This document shows positions 57,976 through 64,000 of a stretch of DNA of 64,000 nt, one piece after another. Each line of letters begins with the position of its first letter. Position 1 is the first letter of the stretch. Position numbers and translations under genes: made by a program. Origin of the DNA: Amyloporia xantha (taxonomy: Eukaryota > Basidiomycota > Agaricomycetes > Polyporales > Adustoporiaceae); contig JAYKKR010000018.1 of the NCBI GenBank assembly GCA_036971615.1, forward strand, positions 558,001 to 622,000. Reading direction: 5' to 3'. Below the pieces are notes generated by a model, which searched no databases, had not been told where the DNA came from, and saw nothing but the letters and a program-made list of their open reading frames with translations.

Positions 57976-59022
57976 ATGAACATGAACCCAAATATTATAT
58001 CACTCGCAACTCGACGGAGGACGACACTCAGAAATGTGCCTGATATCCGAAGTCGACGATGGATGAGCGTCCGACCAGAAGCAGGGCCGGGATCTACCCG
58101 TACGTAATTTAATTTCTGTATACATGTAGACTTGCCACCACCACGATGTTTCGTTCTTCCAGCTCGCAAGAAGGTCACCATACAGCACTTGCAGGCCCTC
58201 AGGCGGAAGGGCACGCCCATCAGCGTGCTCACGGCATACGACTTCCCCTCGGGCCGTGCCTGCGAGGCGCACGGCGTCGACATAACGCTCGTGGGCGATT
58301 CCCTCGCACAAGTCTGCCTCGGGTACGAGTCCACCACCCGCCTGACGCTCGACGAGATGCTCCACCACTGCCGTGCGGTCGCGCGGGGCAGCAAGTCGCC
58401 GTTCCTCGTCGCGGACATGCCCTTCGGGACGTACCAGGCGGGGCCGGACGACGCGGTGCGCAATGCGGTGCGGCTCGTGCGCGAGGGCGGCGTAGAAGGC
58501 GTCAAGCTCGAGGGCGGGCTGGAGGTCGTCGACGTGGTGCGGCGGCTGACGACGGTCGGGATCCCGGTGATGGCGCACGTCGGGCTATTGCCGCAGCGGG
58601 CGGCGATCTTGTCGGGGTACAAGGTGCAGGGCCGGGATACGGGGTCTGCGCTGCAGCTGGTGGAGAGCGCGCTGGCGCTGGAGGACGCGGGCGCATTCGC
58701 GATCGTGGTGGAAGCGGTGCCGAGCGCGGTCGGTGCGCATATCACACGACGGCTACGCCATGCGCCGACCATTGGCATTGGGGCGGGCGCGGAAATGGAT
58801 GGGCAGGTTCTGGTGTGGGACGACCTGATAGGGACGTGGGGCGGGCACAAGGCGAAGTTTGTGCGGCGGTTCGGTGATGTCAAGGGCGAGGTGGAGAAGG
58901 CCATCACGAGCTATGCGCAGGCTGTGCGGGAGAGGAGCTTCCCGTCTGCCGAGGAGAGCTACGAGATGCCGCCAGAGGAGCTGGAGAAGTTCATGAAGAC
59001 GGTGGAACGAGACGGTCTGTGA
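57976..59022 (+). CDS. panB: 3-methyl-2-oxobutanoate (ketopantoate) hydroxymethyltransferase
   Basis: Exon 1 is 57976-58099, the intron is 63 bp (GTACGT...TCCAG) and exon 2 is 58163-59022. The total is 984 nt, giving 327 residues. The enzyme makes ketopantoate from 2-oxoisovalerate and methylene-tetrahydrofolate, the first committed step to pantothenate and coenzyme A. Visible family blocks are VTIQHLQALRRKGTPISVLTAYD, VGDSLAQVCLGYEST (metal-binding Asp), DMPFGTY, VKLEGG, PVMAHVGLLPQ and an acidic catalytic stretch VVEAVPSAVG. The first 30 residues are rich in Arg and lack acidic residues (LATRRRTTLRNVPDIRSRRW), consistent with a mitochondrial presequence. Exon 2 is markedly GC-rich, with strong G/C third positions, unlike its neighbours; this is common for highly expressed fungal genes. 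A second ATG two codons on is an alternative start. Confidence 0.93.
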
Positions 59023-59511
59023 ATGGATTTTACGTGCGGGAACGGTGAAGAGTAGCTTTTATTGCATATGTATGGGCCACTGAACGAGTCACTTCTTTAT
59101 TACGCCGCGCTTGCGATGCATAGTGAGTGGTTTCCGTCGTGTTGTACCTCTGTCGCTTAATTTGGAATCGCTAGATCTATTATTTTGTACGAAATGTGCA
59201 TGTACAGTATGGTTCCAAACATCTACTAGCGCATTACTATACAAGGCCCGCACAAAAGCTGATAGGAAAAGGGGGCTTGAGCGGAAACACCGCAGGAAGG
59301 CCTTGAATGAAGTTGGCAGTGTTGACAGCCTCGATTGCATCCTGTGGGGTGAAGCTCATGACGGAGCTACCACCTGAAGAGTATGTCTTCTGCCATTTGC
59401 CCAGGTCTTCGCTGAAACAGGCCTGCTTGTCCTCCCAGTACATATCCTGTGAGTGCATGATCACAATTCTTGATCATGATTGTCCTCTTCCTCCAGATGT
59501 GGCGTAATATG
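59023..59511. other. Intergenic stretch between convergent genes
   Basis: It lies between panB and the minus-strand gene that ends at 59512. No gene or strong hairpin is seen. Confidence 0.5.
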
Positions 59512-60609
59512 TCATTTCCGTCGGTATAGATCTGAACCCTCATCAGCTTTGTGCATTACAGAACAAAGTAGCAAACTCACCGTCTCGCCATGCGACGGGA
59601 TGGACACCGGCCTCAGGACCATCGATGGTCATCGGTGTTGCTGAGAGACTACTTTTGTCCTCCATCTCTATAGCCACCCATGCCGTCGCCGACGGAGATG
59701 TTTGAGGGGTATCCGACATGTGCATAATCACGATGGGTCGCTTATGGAGGGTACTGTCATGCTCCACCCTCGGCCGGACCCAACCTGGCTCTTCTGCATC
59801 GACACAGGGGGAGTCCTGTGCTTCAGCGACGCTTTCGCCTTCATCATCAGCGTTCCTGTCATCTGATGCGGAAATGATGATATATGCGGAGGCAGCTTGA
59901 CGCGAGGCTTCTTCTAAACGAATGGTTGCACTGTTCAGTGCGGGCGGTACTTTCACCCTTGATTTTAGGCTTTGCGGTTTGGGTGGGGGAGGGAGGTCTG
60001 CTGATTGCATGACTTCGGACGTTGCAGCTGTCTCGTACGATTCGCTGGCGGGGTCCTCGATGCCTTTTTGGTTTGCGGGCCACCTACATGCAACCTCCTC
60101 ACAACTGGAGATACTGGGACTCTGTTGGGACACAACAGTGCTCGCAGCTACGAGGGACCCGGGACGAGGTAATGGCGTCGCCTTTGATTGGTGTCCTTGT
60201 TCGCGACGGAGCTGCGGCCAAGGTGTTGATGAACGGTCAGTCTCAGTGCCGTTCCTACATCTGATTCCATTTAATACGAACGGTCAACATGAAATTAGCT
60301 GATCTTAACCTGGCTCGTCCATTCGGCGCCAGACCAACTCTGGGGCTATCTATCCAGAGCGGGTTGAGGATCGTGTCAAGGTGCAGATCCGGGCCCTAGA
60401 TAGTGAGGTGAGTATGCCTTCACGGTCAAAGGCCAGGCTCATTTGCTTACCTTTGGGGCTTGCCGTCGCTCGATTCGAGTCTGGTTGCTACGCGGCAGGA
60501 CGTCTCTCACTTCGAAGAGCTTGTTCAGCGCCGAGCGGATCCGACGCTCGTCGTCAGGGATCAAGCGGGGACTGTACAATGGCACTGCGGTTGTAGCCTT
60601 CATTGTCAT
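59512..60609 (-). CDS. Unknown protein, four-exon gene
   Basis: Minus-strand exons 60609-60451, 60395-60310, 60260-59581 and 59531-59512 are joined by introns of 55, 49 and 49 bp. The total is 945 nt, giving 314 residues, and every junction is in phase. The last exon is 20 nt and ends in LYRRK. The N-terminal part is Arg-rich with a possible helix (DDERRIRSALNKLFEVRDVLP), followed by DLHLDTILNPLWIDSPRVG. A Pro/Ser/Glu-rich, probably disordered middle and a more ordered C-terminal stretch (RPIVIMHMSD, TAWVAIEME) follow. I do not recognise the family. Start alternatives at 60609 and 60603 lie in the same frame. Confidence 0.62.
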
Positions 60610-61453
60610 GACGTGATGGAAAGAAGTTGACAAGGTAATGGGAGCAGCAGGACGCGGTGGATGGGATATCTAGATGCGTGTGGGGATTAATCGCGACGGT
60701 GAGTCTCTCGCAGGGCGAGGACGGGGAGCACAGGGGAGATTGAGGAGTGGTAACATATCTTTGCTTGCTTTATATGTGCTCAGACCAGTGGCATTGCATT
60801 GTGCCAGACAAAGGGACAGTATGCATCTCTGAGTGGCACCTGCGAGCCTTGAACAGTCTCATGTCGATCCCAATGACGACAGTATATCCGATTTGAATTC
60901 GCCTTCATATTTGCTTAACTGCCCCTCGACTGACCTTGTCGCAGCTGGGCGCTGAGCGTTATTGCCTATCGGTTCATACATTTCTGCAAAGATATTCTTT
61001 GATCTTGTGCCGTACGTCAAGTCATAGCAGGTGTCCTGAGACCTCATATATCATAGCGTAGAAACTACATGTTTATTCTCCGGTCAGAAATACAACCTTA
61101 CACACGATACAGCGAGGTTGGCAGTGTGCGATCCTGCAAAACCTTCGATAGAGGATTGAATATTACGGTTCTACAGTGGTTTAGCCAACATAGTCCAGTG
61201 CGAAAAGGAAAATAGCATATAAATCAAACCAACTCTGGTGAACAACCGAAAACGGAACAAACGAGATGATAAAGAGAACAAACCAATTGAATAGACACTG
61301 TCGATCATCCCCGCATCAGATGACGTACACGTCCTCCTTCTCAATACTGTACTCTTTGTCCAGTTTTCGGAAATACTCGATTCGAGCGAGCCTCGCGCGA
61401 GCACGTTCCTACTTTCGTAATTCTATATCAATAATTTGCCCACGAGATACGTG
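60610..61453. other. Intergenic stretch
   Basis: It contains the promoter of the minus-strand gene at 59512-60609 and the 3' flank of the gene at 61454-63469. No gene is seen. Confidence 0.5.
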
Positions 61454-63469
61454 TCAGATAGTGCGCACCTCGTCTTCATCCATGTCGAGATCTTCGTCGT
61501 CTCGAGCGCGCTTCTTGCCCTTCTCCTTCCGGCTGGCTGCAGCAGACCGCGTCACGCGAGCGGTCGTCGAACGACTGGTGCCGGCAGCGGCGGGAGCTTT
61601 CCCCCTACCCCTGCCTCTGCCTCTGCCTCTGCCTCTACCTCGGCCACGACTCGACCCTCGAGCTCTCCCAGCAACTCCACGTGTTTTCTTCGCTCCCGCA
61701 TAACTCTCACTCTCACTCTCATCCTCGCTTTCACTCTCGCTCGTTACATCTTGAGCCTTCGCCCCACCTCTTCCACGCCCACGCCCACGCCCACTAGCAC
61801 GAGTAGTGGTACTCTGTGCGACGCGCTTCACAGGTCTCTTCGGCAGGAGCTTCTCCAGATTTCTAGACACCATCATCGGGTCCTCTTCGTCACTGTCTTC
61901 TGCCTGCGCCCGTTTCCTCTTCCCTCTCTGCTTGGGCTCAGCATTGGCTTGCTGTACCCGTGTGGTCTTCGCTCCTTGTCCACGACGTGAGCCATTATCA
62001 GGGGGTCGCAGGGCACTCGCGCGTCTGACAGAAGCGGCCCGGCTCGGCGATGGCGAGGACCTTTCATCGAAGCCAATACTTCTACTCCGCGACCTGGCAC
62101 GCAGGAGTTCTTTAGCAGGTGACGAATCCTCGGGATTTGACCCAGACGAGAACCCGGGCGAGGGCAGCGGCGAGCGTTTTCGTGCGCTGCGCGGCTTGTG
62201 TGGCGTCCGTAGGGGATCCCTGGCGGGTGACGATTCGGAGACAGAGAGGATGGACTGGAGGATGGATGGAACGCCGACTGCGGCAGACGCAGGGGCCGCG
62301 TTCTCCTTGTCTTCATCAATTCCCTCAACCTCGTCATACTCATCGTCTGCGTCTAAGGTAAACATGGGCTCTGCGGACGGGCCAGCACGTCCGCGAGGTC
62401 GTGGACTATCAATGTCCAGGTACATGTCGTCAATGTCGTGCTCTTCTTCCGAGTCTGGGGTGGGGAGTTGTGTGGTACCCGTTATGGACGGAACAGGCGA
62501 TGGAGATGGTCTCGAGAGCGCAAGAGTTCCGAGGGGTGCGCGTCGAGGTACGACAGGTGCCTTGCCCTTGCCTTTATTTCTCGTAGGAGCAGTGTTTCCC
62601 CGGAGTACTTTGAGCTTTCGCTCCGTAGCTAGAAAGCCAAAAGGATCGTCTTCATCTGACGCCACGTCTTTGCGCACATAGAATGCACCGGTCGGTCTTC
62701 GCGCCACCACATTCTCTTTGTCCTCTTCTTCCTCGTCAACAACGTCTTCTGCGTTCTCCTGAGATCCAGCATCGTCCCGATAGTCGTAAGCAGGCTGCTG
62801 AGAAGAAGACGAGTAAATTGGAGGCGAAGAAGGTGGAAGAGGTGACAGTTCCCGCTCTATAGCGACAGGATTGGGAATCGGAGCCTGACTGGTTTCTCTG
62901 GCACGGCCACGCAGCTTATGAAGGGGAAGGCGAGGATGACGACGGCGAAATGGGAGCGGCGTAGATTGTGTCGGCAGGGAAGGTGCACCAAGGGGAGTAG
63001 CAGATTTAACAGGAGTTGGGCTCGCTAGGTCGTCATCCGTATTAGCTGGGTGAAGTAATGTGCGTACGTGCTTCGGATGAGGAGACCGTGGCACAATCCT
63101 CGGGGTACGATTCTCCTTGAGTGGTAGCGGGACCGGTTCAGGCAGCGCTTGCGCCATGCCAAGGGACCTGCGAAACTTGGCGGGGGATGGACTTGGGGGC
63201 AGGTCGAATTCCGATTCTGATTCAGGTTGTGGGACATGGCGTACATGAACCGGCTTGGGGGAAGGGGGCATAGACACTGGAGTACCATTCTCATTCGAAG
63301 TGGATGGGGCTGCTTCGACAGCGATCTTGAGTGCGCCTAATGGCTTGCGAGCAACATTGTTAACCAAGCTTTGCTTCGCATGCGGCGCATGTGAGCGGGA
63401 CGATTTCACAGATTGAGGTGTGTTTCCTGGCGTCTTATCTTGAAGTACGGGTCTCCTCCGTGTTCGCAT
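61454..63469 (-). CDS. Disordered nuclear-type protein with KEN boxes, an FGF-containing motif and RG repeats
   Basis: A single exon of 671 codons. Nearly the whole chain is low-complexity Ser/Pro/Arg/Glu. Short conserved-looking features stand out: DPFGFLATERKLK at about residues 275-287, a KEN tripeptide at about 251 in an acidic run (EEEEDKENVV), another KEN at about 388 (DEDKENAA), and many SP or TP sites that could be CDK targets. The C-terminal third has RGRG repeats (about residues 585-625) and a basic KEKGKKRAR segment, then an acidic end. KEN boxes are recognised by the anaphase-promoting complex, so cell-cycle-regulated turnover is plausible. Two KEN boxes with an FGF motif recall sororin-type cohesion regulators, but this is only a motif-level resemblance. 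RG repeats suggest RNA or DNA contact. Confidence 0.8.
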   Translation of the reverse strand: MRTRRRPVLQDKTPGNTPQSVKSSRSHAPHAKQSLVNNVARKPLGALKIAVEAAPSTSNENGTPVSMPPSPKPVHVRHVPQPESESEFDLPPSPSPAKFRRSLGMAQALPEPVPLPLKENRTPRIVPRSPHPKHVRTLLHPANTDDDLASPTPVKSATPLGAPSLPTQSTPLPFRRRHPRLPLHKLRGRARETSQAPIPNPVAIERELSPLPPSSPPIYSSSSQQPAYDYRDDAGSQENAEDVVDEEEEDKENVVARRPTGAFYVRKDVASDEDDPFGFLATERKLKVLRGNTAPTRNKGKGKAPVVPRRAPLGTLALSRPSPSPVPSITGTTQLPTPDSEEEHDIDDMYLDIDSPRPRGRAGPSAEPMFTLDADDEYDEVEGIDEDKENAAPASAAVGVPSILQSILSVSESSPARDPLRTPHKPRSARKRSPLPSPGFSSGSNPEDSSPAKELLRARSRSRSIGFDERSSPSPSRAASVRRASALRPPDNGSRRGQGAKTTRVQQANAEPKQRGKRKRAQAEDSDEEDPMMVSRNLEKLLPKRPVKRVAQSTTTRASGRGRGRGRGGAKAQDVTSESESEDESESESYAGAKKTRGVAGRARGSSRGRGRGRGRGRGRGRGKAPAAAGTSRSTTARVTRSAAASRKEKGKKRARDDEDLDMDEDEVRTI
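61611..61638. repeat. Hexanucleotide repeat (CTGCCT)n inside the RG-rich coding region
   Basis: About four and a half units of CTGCCT-type sequence encode Arg-Gly pairs on the minus strand. Such a tract is prone to length change in whole codon pairs. Confidence 0.7.
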
Positions 63470-64000
63470 GAGCTCAGGTGGTTGGGAATGTAAAGATAGC
63501 TGATGTTAAGTCTTGAACATGAGAACAATAGGCCGACCCAAAGTTCCGAATACAACTGCCTACCTCGACTGTTCCAAGAGGCAAATTACAAGGCAGTAAC
63601 AGTTCGTTCACGGGTAATTGCCGTCGCGAGTGGGTTATGATAAACAGACCTGAAGTAAAAGCAAGATGGTAGTGCAAGAGTAAACTTGAATTGCCCTGGC
63701 AGCGCGGACTCGGAGTGGCCAGATCACGTGTCACAACGTCACACCGCCGATCTAGTCAACTGTCACACATTCAACATCGTTTCGAATTCCAACGCATGTC
63801 TTTGAGAACCATGTATTCACTGACACTGCATTAAAAATCCCACAGAGATATAGTATACAAGTAGAATATTAACAATACTTTTACAAATCCTCCCAGTCCA
63901 TCTCAGCGACACCAGGAGGACCGCACACATCCTACAACCCATGATCCAATCAATGCTACTCCGCATCTTGTCGAGCGACAGTTGGGTCGGTAAAATTATG
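63470..64000. other. Upstream region of the KEN-box gene and window edge
   Basis: No gene seen. A CACGTG hexamer occurs at about 63725 but without the adjacent ACGCGT box. Confidence 0.45.

Noticed and set aside
58146..58877. 243-codon plus frame inside panB
   Set aside because: Shadow frame of a GC-rich gene; Arg/Ala/Gly-rich nonsense composition.
61806..62681. 291-codon plus frame opposite the KEN-box gene
   Set aside because: Antisense shadow of low-complexity codons; no independent signals.

Overview
The window looks like nuclear DNA of a basidiomycete fungus, probably an Agaricomycete and plausibly a polypore. The reasons are many 45-70 bp GT-AG introns, several copies of the fungal-specific FunK1 protein kinase, multi-exon secreted S53 (sedolisin) peptidases, double-BTB and C2H2-type orphan families, and a Ty1/copia retrotransposon. 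All exon models below were joined by hand from splice signals and reading phase; there is no transcript or database support.

Layout. Positions 1-4508 hold no gene I can support. Two paralogous zinc-finger genes (4509-5065, 7602-8302) are followed by an 812-codon gene of unknown function (8861-12482) that carries one intron of 1,044 bp. FunK1-A (13977-16612, intact) faces the pseudogene FunK1-B (17161-19924, minus strand). Next comes a tandem pair of S53 peptidases (22582-25084 and 26244-28663), then the pseudogene FunK1-C (29364-32042) and a third zinc-finger gene (32599-33209, minus).

From about 33 to 50 kb the window is a repeat-rich accessory island. It contains a 2-kb AT-rich terminal-inverted-repeat element (35193-37225), a broken unknown gene (37399-38042), and a truncated third S53 copy (42019-43250) split by a 581-bp hAT-like element with an 8-bp target duplication. 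It also contains a full-length Ty1/copia element (43599-49376) with LTRs identical by eye and a perfect 5-bp target duplication, inserted into a relic of a fifth FunK1 gene (E).

From 50.5 kb the DNA becomes gene-like again: FunK1-D (50531-53340, with a 10-nt deletion near its start), a double-BTB protein (54508-56116), ketopantoate hydroxymethyltransferase (57976-59022), an unknown four-exon gene (59512-60609, minus) and a disordered, KEN-box-bearing, RG-rich nuclear-type protein (61454-63469, minus).

The most interesting signal is a 16-bp composite element, consensus CACGTGAYNGACGCGT. It sits about 290-360 bp upstream of every FunK1 start that could be examined (A, B, C, D and probably the relic E), always oriented with the gene. 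It joins a bHLH-type CACGTG box to an MCB-type ACGCGT box and looks like a family-specific promoter module in a kinase family that is otherwise decaying here (one of five copies intact).
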